This document shows positions 17,778 through 25,860 of a stretch of DNA of 64,000 nt, in pieces; within the stretch, counting starts at the first letter, position 1, and each line of letters begins with the position of its first letter. The position numbers and the translations under genes were made by a program. This DNA is from Acidobacteriota bacterium (GTDB lineage Bacteria > Acidobacteriota > Terriglobia > Terriglobales > Acidobacteriaceae). The notes beneath the pieces are model-generated. The model was not told where the DNA came from, searched no databases, and saw nothing but the letters and a program-made list of their open reading frames with translations. The stretch lies in contig JAFDVW010000014.1 in NCBI GenBank assembly GCA_018268755.1, positions 1 through 64,000 of the forward strand, read 5' to 3'.

Positions 17778-17868
17778 CGGGTGGCGCGCCCTTCGGCCCG
17801 AGTATAGACCACTGGATCAAAAGGTTACGGCACCCCGCGTGATTCAGGTCGATGATGATGAACAAAGC
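17778..17868. repeat. inverted-repeat element B, nearly complete copy
   Basis: GGTGGCGCGCCCTTCGGCCC, then the same interior as the 15811 copy (GAGTATAGACCACTGGATCA, CACCCCGCGTGATTCAGGTC, GATGATGATGAACAAAG), ending before the right inverted end. It abuts the truncated 5' end of the 17481-17750 gene. The rest of the gap to 18048 holds a TTCGGAATGACAG repeat and a GCCTGCCCTGAGC...GGGGCCCGC block. Confidence 0.68.
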
Positions 17869-18048
17869 CACCACCCTCCCCGTCAGCAGATTCCTCACCG
17901 CTAAAGCGGATTCGGAATGACAGATTCTTCAAGAACTCGCTCAAGCAGAGCTGGGATGGGTAACCGCGCGGGCAGCCTGCCCTGAGCGCAGTTGAGGGGC
18001 CCGCGCCCACACGCGCTAAGCTGCTTCGAAAATTGGACGGGCACCCGG

Positions 18049-19458
18049 CTAGAACTCCAGGTGAATGCGCAGGCCGGGGACGAGCACGGGGCCGCGGTCG
18101 CGGTTATAACCGGGATTGTTGATGTGCTGCAGATCGAAACCTGTGAAGAGCCCGCGCCAGAGATGGGCGTTGTAATAGGCCTCGACGATATTTTCCCGGC
18201 CGTAGGTGAGGCCGCCATCGCCGAGCAGAAAGCCGCGTCCGCCGAGGGCGAGATAGTGCTGATGGTCAGCGGAGATGCCGTTGGAGATCACCACCGCGCC
18301 GGCTTTGTCGGATTGGCGATGCCAGGAGTGGCCGGCAACGTCGGCCCCGGCTTCGAGGGTGGCATCCACTTCGGTGTAAGCGAAGGATTCGTGCTGGCCT
18401 TCGTTCCATCCCCAGCGGGCGAAGGCGCGCCAGTGGTGGCCGAGTTCCTGCTCGAAATTGGCGCCGAAGCCATATTTCACCGTGGTGCGCCAGGGATGAG
18501 CGGTGATTTCCGGCGTGGGCGTTTGCCCATTCAGATAATTTTCGACGGCCTCGCGATACACACCCATGTTGGCGTGGTTGACGAAAGAAAGCAGGCGCAG
18601 CGTGGTGGCGCGGTGGGCGAAGAGCTGAGGACGCAGCTCAAGCTCGTAGTTTTCCGCGCGGGCGCGGCGCAGGTTCCATTCCAGATCAATGCCGTTGGCG
18701 ACGGTCGGCATGAGGGCTTCGCCAAAGCGGAAGGTCCAATTGCGGTCGTGATATTCGGCGATCAAGCCGACGGTGTAGCCGCGAGTATCGGCGGCGTAGT
18801 CGTAAGCGCCGTTATTGTCGGCGGTCCAGTTCAGGAACTGCGAATGGCTGTCGCTGCCGGAGTCATTGATGTCGAAGAAATCCGCCATGCCGAATTTGCC
18901 AAAGCGCAGCTCCAGGCGGCGGACTGGGACCTCTGTGGCCAGGGCAAAGGGGCCGCGTTCAGTTTGTATTTTTTCGCTGCCGAGCGGAATGATCTGGCGC
19001 ACCATGCCACGGGCGAGATAGGGCTTGGTCCCCAGCTCAGGATTGCGCACGACATCGACGTTCACAAATCCGGCCAGGCCCAGCGCATCGCTCAGGCCGC
19101 CCCCGGCAGCGCTTTCAAAGTCGAGGAAAATTTCCGTGGTGTGGGTGAGGGCCAGGCCGGTGTAGAGCGTGGCCACGTTCGAAGTGGCGTGTTCCGCCTG
19201 AGAGCGCAGGCTGTTGGGCCCCCCGTAGAGTGCGGAAAATGAGGGATGCCACTGGGTGACGATGTTGTCCTGCCCGGAGACCCAGAAACGTGCGCTATCG
19301 GAGTGGGGGAACATGGCGACGATGGGGCCGTCCGGGGCGGAATCATCGCCGGGAGACTGGGCCCGTGCCAGAACGGGCGCGAGGGCGACAAAAAGTATGG
19401 ATAGGCAGATTCCCCACACCGGCGCTAGCCGGCCAACTTTGTTCTTGCAGAACCCCAC
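18049..19458 (-). CDS. OprB-type outer-membrane porin, possible manganese-regulated
   Basis: Outer-membrane beta-barrel of the carbohydrate-selective OprB family, about 469 residues. A signal peptide (ILFVALAPVLARAQ, ending near residue 33) precedes alternating aromatic strands. The C-terminal stretch, LTYGRENIVEAYYNAHLW... to ...PVLVPGLRIHLEF, is typical of the family and ends in Phe, the usual barrel-assembly signal. Start GTG 19458 follows AGGTGGGGGA. The promoter upstream closely copies that of mntH, with a MntR-like palindrome at -35, so the substrate may be Mn2+ rather than sugar, as is known for the MnoP porin of Bradyrhizobium. The family call is strong; the manganese role is inference. 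Confidence 0.85.
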   Translation of the reverse strand: MGFCKNKVGRLAPVWGICLSILFVALAPVLARAQSPGDDSAPDGPIVAMFPHSDSARFWVSGQDNIVTQWHPSFSALYGGPNSLRSQAEHATSNVATLYTGLALTHTTEIFLDFESAAGGGLSDALGLAGFVNVDVVRNPELGTKPYLARGMVRQIIPLGSEKIQTERGPFALATEVPVRRLELRFGKFGMADFFDINDSGSDSHSQFLNWTADNNGAYDYAADTRGYTVGLIAEYHDRNWTFRFGEALMPTVANGIDLEWNLRRARAENYELELRPQLFAHRATTLRLLSFVNHANMGVYREAVENYLNGQTPTPEITAHPWRTTVKYGFGANFEQELGHHWRAFARWGWNEGQHESFAYTEVDATLEAGADVAGHSWHRQSDKAGAVVISNGISADHQHYLALGGRGFLLGDGGLTYGRENIVEAYYNAHLWRGLFTGFDLQHINNPGYNRDRGPVLVPGLRIHLEF

Positions 19459-19486
19459 TCCCCCACCTCATGCTGGATTTAATATA

Positions 19487-19516
19487 AATATATCCCAAAT
19501 CATTAACCATAGTTAA
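19487..19516 (-). promoter_or_regulatory. porin promoter with MntR-like operator
   Basis: Minus strand: -35 TTAACT (19516-19511), 18-base spacer, -10 TATATT (19492-19487); transcription would begin near 19480, about 22 bases before GTG 19458. The -35 hexamer is embedded in TTAACTATGGTTAA (19516-19503), a palindrome with one central mismatch. It matches the mntH site (TTAACTATAGTTTA) at 12 of 14 positions, in the same register to the -10. Confidence 0.7.
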
Positions 19517-19552
19517 CTAATTCGGGTGGGAGATTTTTCGGGGCATGGGGGC

Positions 19553-19591
19553 AAAAAAATTAGGACAGCTCGGAGCCCCCGAAGCTGTCCT
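19553..19591 (-). terminator. rho-independent terminator-like hairpin
   Basis: On the minus strand AGGACAGCT and AGCTGTCCT (19591-19583 and 19570-19562) form a perfect 9-base stem around a GC-rich loop, followed by AATTTTTTTGC with seven T residues. No minus-strand gene precedes it, because hemL lies on the plus strand. The hairpin may therefore end a short non-coding RNA or shield the porin promoter from antisense transcription. Confidence 0.6.
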
Positions 19592-19729
19592 GAAACCCTC
19601 CCGGTTAGAAGGGCATGTCACTGGATAGAAGGTAGCGGGAGTGTGTTGCAGGATGGTTGCGGGAATGTGAATTTCCCATGAATTTGCGGGCCGCGCGGGC
19701 TGGTATAGTAGGCGGTTCGAGGAGAGAGT

Positions 19730-21031
19730 GTGTCGCGCAAAACCGAAGTTTCCCGGCAGTTGCAAAAGCGTGCGGAAGCCATGATCCCCGGCGGAGTGAA
19801 TTCGCCGGTGCGCGCCTTCCGCTCGGTGGGTGGAGATCCGGCGTTCATCGTTCGCGGGCAAGGCGCGAAGATTTTCGATGCCGACGGCAACGAATACATC
19901 GATTACCTGGGCTCATGGGGGCCGCTGATTCTGGGGCACGCGCCGCCGCATGTGGTGGAAGCCATTCTTGCCGCAGCCAAGCAGGGCACGAGTTTTGGGG
20001 CCTCGACCCCGGCGGAGGCCGATTTGGCCGAACTGGTGCTCTCCGCCTTTCCCCACATGGAGAAGGTGCGTTTTGTCAGCTCAGGGACAGAAGCCACCAT
20101 GTCCGCGATCCGTCTGGCTCGGGCCTACACGCAGCGGAAATTCATTGTGAAGTTCGAAGGCTGCTATCACGGCCACGCCGACGCGCTGCTGGTGAAGGCG
20201 GGCTCAGGGGTGGCGACGCTCGGCATTCCCGGCTCGGCGGGCGTTCCCGAGGAGTTCACCCAATTCACGCTGGCCCTGCCGTTCAACGATGGGAACGCGT
20301 TGGAGCAGGCCTTCGCCAAATTCCAGGACCAGATTGCCTGCGTGATTGTGGAGCCGGTGGTGGGCAATATGGGCTGCGTGCCCCCGGCCCGCGGATTTCT
20401 GGAGACACTGCGCGGCATCACGCAACGCGAGAAAACGTTGCTGATTTTTGATGAGGTGATGACCGGCTTTCGCCTGGCTTACGGCGGAGCGCAGGAGGTG
20501 TTCGGCATTCGCCCTGACCTGACGACGATGGGCAAGATCATCGGCGGCGGGCTGCCGGTGGGCGGATACGGCGGGCCGGCAGAGATCATGGATTTGGTCG
20601 CACCGCTGGGGCCGATGTACCAGGCGGGCACGCTTTCGGGGAATCCGCTGGCCATGGCGGCGGGCGTGGCCACGCTGCGGCATCTGCGCGAACACAAGCA
20701 GGAAATTTATCCGCGCCTGGAGCGGCTGAGCGGGAAACTGGTGACCGGCGTGGCAGAGGCCGCGAAAAAGGCAGGAGTGGCGGCCTGCCACAATCGCGTG
20801 GGCTCGATGTTTACCTGGTTCTTTACCGCCGGGCCGGTGACAGATTGGCCTTCCGCGGCGAAGTCCAACACGGAAGCTTACGGCCGATTCTTCCGCGCCA
20901 TGCTCGAGAGCGGTGTTTATCTTGCGCCCTCACAGTTTGAGGCGGCGTTTTTGAGCGCGGCGCACACGGACGCCGATGTAGAGCACACCATTGCCGCAGC
21001 GGAACAGGCGTTCGCGGCGGTGCGCCCATAG
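19730..21031 (+). CDS. hemL: glutamate-1-semialdehyde 2,1-aminomutase
   Basis: PLP enzyme that converts glutamate-1-semialdehyde to 5-aminolevulinate in the C5 route of tetrapyrrole synthesis. Landmarks: [21 protein letters not shown], the cofactor loop [35 protein letters not shown], and the PLP-lysine motif [18 protein letters not shown]; then [16 protein letters not shown]. 433 residues, normal length. Start GTG 19730 is preceded by GAGGAGAGA. It stands alone between the porin and a convergent polysaccharide deacetylase. Confidence 0.97.
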   Translation: MSRKTEVSRQLQKRAEAMIPGGVNSPVRAFRSVGGDPAFIVRGQGAKIFDADGNEYIDYLGSWGPLILGHAPPHVVEAILAAAKQGTSFGASTPAEADLAELVLSAFPHMEKVRFVSSGTEATMSAIRLARAYTQRKFIVKFEGCYHGHADALLVKAGSGVATLGIPGSAGVPEEFTQFTLALPFNDGNALEQAFAKFQDQIACVIVEPVVGNMGCVPPARGFLETLRGITQREKTLLIFDEVMTGFRLAYGGAQEVFGIRPDLTTMGKIIGGGLPVGGYGGPAEIMDLVAPLGPMYQAGTLSGNPLAMAAGVATLRHLREHKQEIYPRLERLSGKLVTGVAEAAKKAGVAACHNRVGSMFTWFFTAGPVTDWPSAAKSNTEAYGRFFRAMLESGVYLAPSQFEAAFLSAAHTDADVEHTIAAAEQAFAAVRP

Positions 21032-21084
21032 CTTGCGTAGGGACGGTCGATTTAAGGGCATTCCCAAGTTTTAAGCGGACTCTA

Positions 21085-21290
21085 GCGCCCTCTGCGTTTC
21101 AAAGGTTTAGGAAAATCTGAAACCGCAGATACCGCAAAGATCGCAGAGAAAGCGCGGAGAAATCCCCACAATTCCTCTGTGGAACTTTGTGTCCTCTGTG
21201 GTTCAAAGAAAAATCAGCAGGCTGTGATTGTCGAGCCGCGCTCGACCGGACAGCCGAGGTTGCCCTGAGCATCGTCGAAGGGGCGGCTGT
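21085..21290. repeat. CGCAGAG/CTCTGTG-type repeat cluster
   Basis: Between the convergent hemL and the deacetylase lie CTCTGCGTTT, ACCGCAGATACCGCAAAGAT, CGCAGAGAAAGCG and TTCCTCTGTGG blocks, then the CCCTGAGCATCGTCGAAGGG motif (about 21262-21282). These match intergenic repeats at 6395-6510 and 57665-57690. Confidence 0.55.
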
Positions 21291-21292
21291 CC

Positions 21293-22009
21293 TTACGTGG
21301 ATCCTGATGCTTGCAACATTTCCGGGATGGTGACGAACTCGTAGCCTTCGGCCTGGTAGCGGGCGATGAGACGGTCCGTGGCCAGGACGGTCTGGGAGCG
21401 GTCTGCGCCAAAAGCGACGTGGCCGCCATCGTGCAGTAGGAGGACGTCGCCTCCGCGAATTTTTCGCGCAGCGCGGCGCTCGATCTTCTCCGCCGGCGGC
21501 GCGCTCCAGTCGTAACCGGTTAAATTCCACATGATGGGCTGCAAGCCCAATTGGCGCGCGATGCGCAGCACGGCCGGGCGGCGTCCGCCGAAGGGTGGGC
21601 GAAAGAGATTGGAGTGCTCGCCCACGGCGTCGCTCAACGCACGGCGACAGTCCTGCAATTCCTTGTTGATCTGCGTGGCCGACTGAAAAATCAGCAGCGG
21701 ATGGGTGAAAGTATGGTTGCCCACGACGTGTCCGGCGTCCACCACGGCGCGCGCGATGTCGGGGCGCCGCTGCACATAGCGTCCGATCAGGAAAAACGTA
21801 GCTTTGACGCCGTGCCTGGCCAGCACATCCAGCAGATGCAGGGTGTGGGGATCGTTGGGACCATCATCATAAGTGAGGGCGATTTTCTTAGAGCCGGAAG
21901 GCAGTCCGGTGAAGGTGCGTCCGTACCACTGTCCGGTGGGGGCCATGGATTGATAGCCGGCGGAAAAAGCCGCCGTGGTCGCGGTCGCGCCCAGGATCCA
22001 GCCAAGCAT
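21293..22009 (-). CDS. polysaccharide deacetylase (NodB domain)
   Basis: Carbohydrate esterase family 4 protein, 238 residues, with an N-terminal hydrophobic segment that may be a signal anchor. NodB motifs are present: ALTYDDGPND (catalytic and metal-binding Asp pair), HTFTHPLL (metal histidines), RPPFGGRR, a tryptophan segment (IMWNLTGYDW) and DVLLLHDGGH. Likely removes N-acetyl groups from peptidoglycan or an extracellular polysaccharide; the exact substrate cannot be told. ATG 22009 has no clear ribosome binding site. Confidence 0.9.
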   Translation of the reverse strand: MLGWILGATATTAAFSAGYQSMAPTGQWYGRTFTGLPSGSKKIALTYDDGPNDPHTLHLLDVLARHGVKATFFLIGRYVQRRPDIARAVVDAGHVVGNHTFTHPLLIFQSATQINKELQDCRRALSDAVGEHSNLFRPPFGGRRPAVLRIARQLGLQPIMWNLTGYDWSAPPAEKIERRAARKIRGGDVLLLHDGGHVAFGADRSQTVLATDRLIARYQAEGYEFVTIPEMLQASGST

Positions 22010-22226
22010 GCCGCGATTGTATCGTTTTCCGAGAGAGGGATCGCTTGAGTTCTACCGTGGGCAAAAATTTATGATGATTTCCGCTTCCTCTCCTGTCCCG
22101 CGCGGGTGAGACACCCGCGCCCAGACAGTCCGTGCCGGGCTTGAGGATGTCACGGTTTACTCATCGCGCAATTGCTTCAAGGCGCGAAGCGAGATATGCT
22201 GCCAACGAGTTTTCTTTTTTCCAATC

Positions 22227-22892
22227 ATGGCGAATCTTTTCGAACTTCCCCGCTATATCGCTGTCGAAGGCCCGATACGGGTGGGAAAAAGCACGCTGGC
22301 GCAGGTCCTGGCCGAGCGACTGAATGCGCAGCGGGTCATGGAACCGGAGGAGAACCCGTTTCTGTCCTCATTTTACAGCGGCGAGCCGGGGGCGGCCTTC
22401 CAGGCGCAATTCGCCTTTCTGGTGCAGCGCTTTGAGCAATTGCATGCGCTCGATCTGGGGCCGCGGTCGCAGAAGACCATCGTGACCGATTTTATCTTTG
22501 AAAAAGACAAGCTGTTCGCCTATCTGAATCTGACCGACGCGGAGCTGGAGATCTACAACCGCTACTACAATTATTTTCGCGAGCAGCTGCCTACGCCCGA
22601 CCTGGTGATCTATCTGCAGGCGACGCCCGAAGTGCTGAAGAAGCGGCTGAAGAAAAAGAACGCGCCCAGCGAAAAGGCGATCAACGAAGATTACCTGGAA
22701 GAAGTGGTGAAGGCCTACGAACACTTCTTCTTTCACTACACATCCTCGGACCTGCTGATCGTGAACACCTCGGAGATCGACTTCGTGGAACGCAACGAAG
22801 ACCTGCAGGAGCTGCTGCGCAAGGTCTCCGAGCCCATCAAGGGGACGCAATACTTCCTGCCGCTGGGGAACCAGGACGCGGCCAGCGCGTAA
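22227..22892 (+). CDS. deoxynucleoside kinase (dGK/dCK type)
   Basis: P-loop kinase of the deoxyadenosine/deoxyguanosine kinase family, 221 residues, phosphorylating deoxynucleosides for salvage. The N-terminus has the P-loop AVEGPIRVGKSTLAQVLAERL. TDFIFEKDKLFA corresponds to the DRS/ERS region with the catalytic residue, and the Arg-rich lid EVLKKRLKKKNAPSEKAI is present. Start ATG 22227 lacks a Shine-Dalgarno sequence. Upstream (22099-22122) is a CGCGGGTGAGACACCCGCG palindrome. It may feed dNTP synthesis independently of the following pan genes. Confidence 0.9.
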   Translation: MANLFELPRYIAVEGPIRVGKSTLAQVLAERLNAQRVMEPEENPFLSSFYSGEPGAAFQAQFAFLVQRFEQLHALDLGPRSQKTIVTDFIFEKDKLFAYLNLTDAELEIYNRYYNYFREQLPTPDLVIYLQATPEVLKKRLKKKNAPSEKAINEDYLEEVVKAYEHFFFHYTSSDLLIVNTSEIDFVERNEDLQELLRKVSEPIKGTQYFLPLGNQDAASA

Positions 22893-23290
22893 GGGTGGTT
22901 GTTGGCCTAGGTTTACCCGTCGGATGTCTCAGTCCACGCAAGAAGTGCATATGCGCTTATGGAATGGTTGAAAAAGAATCGCATTTAGCTTTTTCAGCCA
23001 GATTCAAAGCTGCCTATCACTGCATTTGCCCGAAGGTGTATCTATGACTCAGTCTAAAAAGCGCAAAGCCGCTGGCAAAGAAGAGCGGTATCCTAATGCC
23101 GTGCAATCCTGCTTTTGAGGAAAAGCTCGAGGAGCTTTTGGTCCGCTATCGCAATACTCTGCAAGCATTAGCCAAAGGCAGGCCTGAAATTCCCCATCGA
23201 CTTCGGCCCCGGCCGGGATTACAATAATCCTCGCTTCAAAGATGTGGCAGGCTCCATCCGCCTGGTTGCGGAGGGGCACTGGAGGACAAT
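22893..23290 (+). other. intergenic stretch with two tiny candidate frames
   Basis: No secure gene. A 24-codon frame (23044-23118, MTQSKKRKAAGKEERYPN...) and a 43-codon frame starting at ATG 23096 (MPCNPAFEEKLEELLVRYRN..., ending 23227) overlap in different registers. The second has an amphipathic helix (FEEKLEELLVRYRNTLQALA) and GAAGAGCGG upstream, so a small protein is possible. They could equally be pieces of one frameshifted gene. Confidence 0.25.
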
Positions 23291-24181
23291 GTGAGTCTCA
23301 CCCCCATTGGCGAACCTCGCCAGAAAATTACGGTAGCAACTCTCCGCGAAAAAAAGCAGCGGCACGAACCCATCACTTGCCTGACATCCTACGACTTTGC
23401 CAGCGCGCGTCTGGTGGATGAAGCCGGCATCGACATGGTGCTGGTGGGCGACTCGCTGGCCATGACCATGCTGGGCCATGAAAACACCCTTTCCATCACC
23501 GTCGACGAGATGCTGCACCACGTAAAAGCGGTGCGGCGGGGGGTGAAGCACGCGCTGCTGGTTGCCGACATGCCCTACGGTTCCTATCAGGTGGACGCGC
23601 AAGAGGGCCTGCGCAACGCCACGCGCTTTGTGAAGGAAGGCGGCGCGGAGGTGGTGAAGGTGGAAGGCGGCGAGAAACGGGTGGACTTGGTCCGCCGGCT
23701 GGTGGAGGCGGAGATCCCCGTGGCCGGGCACATCGGCCTGACCCCGCAGTCCGTGAACCTGATGGGCGGATACAAAGTACAGGGAAAATCCCTGGCGGGC
23801 GTGGAGCAGCTGATTCGCGATGCTGTGGCCCTCGACCGCGCCGGCGTGGCTTGTCTCTATCTGGAGGGCATTCCCCGCGAAGCCGCTGCCCTGGTTACGG
23901 CCGAGGTCAGCGCGCCCACCATTGGAATTGGCGCGGGTCCGGGGTGCGATGGGCAGGTGCTGGTCTTCCATGACCTGCTCAACCTGACCTTTGGCCCGAC
24001 GGCCAAATTCGTGCGCCGCTATGGCGATGTGGCGGCGGAAATCACCAACGCGGTGCAGGCGTATCGGGCCGACGTGCTTTCGCGGAAATTCCCCTCCGAT
24101 GCCGAGTCTTACCATCTACCCAAGGAGACCCAGGGCGCGCTCGAAACCGTGCTGGAGCGCAAACGGGCCATGCGGCGGTAA
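23291..24181 (+). CDS. panB: 3-methyl-2-oxobutanoate hydroxymethyltransferase
   Basis: First committed enzyme of pantothenate synthesis, making ketopantoate from 2-ketoisovalerate and methylene-THF. Landmarks: ITCLTSYDFASARLVDEAGID, metal-binding VLVGDSLAMTMLGHENT, ADMPYGSYQV, the VKVEGG block, PVAGHIGLTPQSV and TIGIGAGPGCDGQVLVFHDLL. 296 residues. GTG 23291 follows TGGAGGAC at good spacing; the overlapping ATG is out of frame with an immediate stop. Followed by a small lipoprotein gene and panC, so a pantothenate operon is likely. Confidence 0.97.
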   Translation: MSLTPIGEPRQKITVATLREKKQRHEPITCLTSYDFASARLVDEAGIDMVLVGDSLAMTMLGHENTLSITVDEMLHHVKAVRRGVKHALLVADMPYGSYQVDAQEGLRNATRFVKEGGAEVVKVEGGEKRVDLVRRLVEAEIPVAGHIGLTPQSVNLMGGYKVQGKSLAGVEQLIRDAVALDRAGVACLYLEGIPREAAALVTAEVSAPTIGIGAGPGCDGQVLVFHDLLNLTFGPTAKFVRRYGDVAAEITNAVQAYRADVLSRKFPSDAESYHLPKETQGALETVLERKRAMRR

Positions 24182-24206
24182 ACTGGCACAATCGGGAGAA
24201 ACTCCT

Positions 24207-24686
24207 TTGCGAACTGCCGCCTTCTTGCTTGCTTTGAGTCTTGGACTATCCGCGTGTTCCGCGCCTCCCAAACAGGCGCAGACAACCTCAGCTCCTGCGC
24301 CCGCCCCATCAGGGGCGACGCCCGCACCGGCAAAGGACGATCCGGCGGCCCGCCTGCAGGCCATTCCCCCGGCGGACCTGGCCACCTACATGAAGGTCCG
24401 CGACATGCGGCAATGGCGGAACCCATTCTTGATTCTGCAGAAAGATGGGGTCGCATTGCTGGATGTGGCCAACAGCGAACAGCGTCTGCTGAAACCGGAA
24501 GAGCTGGCCGGCGCTCTGGCCGCGCTGCCGGCTTCCGCCTGGCCTTATGGACGAGTGGTGGCAGTGCAGGAGGGCACGCCGGCCGGCTCCGACGATGACA
24601 AGGCCGAGTTCCGCCGCAACCGGGCGGTGATTGCCGGAACGCTGCACGAGGTGCATGTGGTGATCAACTGGGTCTCTGGAGCGTAA
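24207..24686 (+). CDS. predicted lipoprotein between panB and panC
   Basis: About 159 residues from TTG 24207, which has GGGAGAA upstream. The signal (LRTAAFLLALSLGLSAC) ends in a lipobox LSAC, followed by a Pro/Ala-rich linker and a compact domain (KVRDMRQWRNPFLILQKDGVALLDVANSEQRLLKPEELAGAL...). The earlier in-frame starts overlap panB out of frame and are rejected. I do not recognise the family. It sits inside the panB-panC interval, but nothing in it suggests a role in pantothenate synthesis. Confidence 0.68.
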   Translation: MRTAAFLLALSLGLSACSAPPKQAQTTSAPAPAPSGATPAPAKDDPAARLQAIPPADLATYMKVRDMRQWRNPFLILQKDGVALLDVANSEQRLLKPEELAGALAALPASAWPYGRVVAVQEGTPAGSDDDKAEFRRNRAVIAGTLHEVHVVINWVSGA

Positions 24687-24782
24687 AGCGCTGCTTCGTC
24701 ACCAGGTAGGGATTCTTCGACTGCGGGGATACTTTGCAAGCGAAGCATCCTCTTCGCTCAGAATGACAAATATTCCGAACAA

Positions 24783-25625
24783 ATGAAAATCTTATCGACC
24801 ATTGCGGAGATGCGCGCCGCCGCGCGAGCGGTACGGCGGGAAGGAAAGCTTCTGGGCTTCGTGCCCACGATGGGCGCATTGCATGAAGGGCACCTGTCGC
24901 TGGTGCGTGCGGCACGACAGCGGAGTGATGTGGTCGCGGCGTCGATTTTCGTCAATCCTACCCAATTCGGGCCCAAGGAAGATTTCAGCAAATATCCCCG
25001 CAGTTTTGAGCGTGATTGCGAATTGCTGCAGGGGGAAGGCGTGGAGCTGCTGTTCGCCCCCACGTCGGAGGAAATGTATCCTCCGGGCGCGGTGACGTGG
25101 GTCACGGTGGAAGGGCTGAGCGAGAAGCTGGATGGCAAGTCGCGGCCAGGACATTTTCGCGGCGTCACGACGGTGGTGGCCAAGCTGTTTCATGCCGTCG
25201 AGCCGGATGTGGCGTTCTTTGGGCAGAAGGACGCAGCGCAAGTAGCGAATTTGCGGCAGATGGTGCGCGATTTAAATTTTGCCGTCGAGATGGTGGTCTG
25301 TCCCATTGTGCGCGAAGCGGATGGGTTGGCGCTGAGCTCGCGCAATGCTTATCTTGATTCCGAGCAGCGCAGGCAGGCCCGAGTGCTATCGCGGGCCTTG
25401 CGGCAGATGGCAGCGGCGTATGAGCGGGGAGAACGAAACGCGCTTGTGCTGGCGGAGGCTGGCCGAAAAGTCATGGCGGAAGAGCCCGCAGTGCGGCTGG
25501 ATTATCTGGAAATTGTCGATCCCGATACACTCGATCCGGTGGCCACGATCGCGCGGCCCACGCTGGCGGCGGTGGCGGCGTATGTCGGCGCCACGCGGCT
25601 GATCGACAACGTGGTGCTGGGTTAA
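24783..25625 (+). CDS. panC: pantothenate synthetase
   Basis: ATP-dependent ligase joining pantoate and beta-alanine. The HxGH-type nucleotidyltransferase motif is in FVPTMGALHEGHLSLVRAAR. Other landmarks are ASIFVNPTQFGPKEDFSKYPR, RPGHFRGVTTVVAKLF, FFGQKDAAQ and the KMSKS-like LALSSRNAYL. 280 residues, normal. ATG 24783 sits about 100 bases after the lipoprotein gene. The gap holds a repeat of the type GATTCTTCGACTGCGGGG / CTCAGAATGACAAAT. Confidence 0.96.
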   Translation: MKILSTIAEMRAAARAVRREGKLLGFVPTMGALHEGHLSLVRAARQRSDVVAASIFVNPTQFGPKEDFSKYPRSFERDCELLQGEGVELLFAPTSEEMYPPGAVTWVTVEGLSEKLDGKSRPGHFRGVTTVVAKLFHAVEPDVAFFGQKDAAQVANLRQMVRDLNFAVEMVVCPIVREADGLALSSRNAYLDSEQRRQARVLSRALRQMAAAYERGERNALVLAEAGRKVMAEEPAVRLDYLEIVDPDTLDPVATIARPTLAAVAAYVGATRLIDNVVLG

Positions 25626-25630
25626 GGTAG

Positions 25631-25812
25631 GGCGGACACTCCTGTCCGCCGGGGCTAGTGTGCCTTGCGGGCAAGAGTGCCCGCACCACAGTTGGTTCTT
25701 TTTAGCTCTCTACCGATTTGTCATTTCGAGGGCTGTTGTTTGGCCCGAGAAATCTGCTGTTGGGCGGGGAAAGCAGATTCCTCATGGCTAAAGCCATTCG
25801 GAATGACAAGTT
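25631..25812. repeat. cluster of three palindromic repeats
   Basis: GGCGGACACTCCTGTCCGCC (25631-25650), GCGGGCAAGAGTGCCCGC (from 25667, followed by ACCACA) and a longer inverted repeat with ends TTGTCATTTCGA (from 25720) and TCGGAATGACAAG (to 25811). The last belongs to the same family as fragments near 17920, 24760 and 48387. They lie between panC and a convergent M20 hydrolase gene and could act as transcript ends. Confidence 0.65.
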
Positions 25813-25860
25813 TTTAACAGCTAGACAATACTGAGAGCCCGGAACGCCACTCCGGACTTT

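Noticed and set aside
19600..19680. Possible cobalamin-type riboswitch (GTCACTGG text)
   Set aside because: The remaining conserved boxes and an adjacent regulated start in the right direction are absent.
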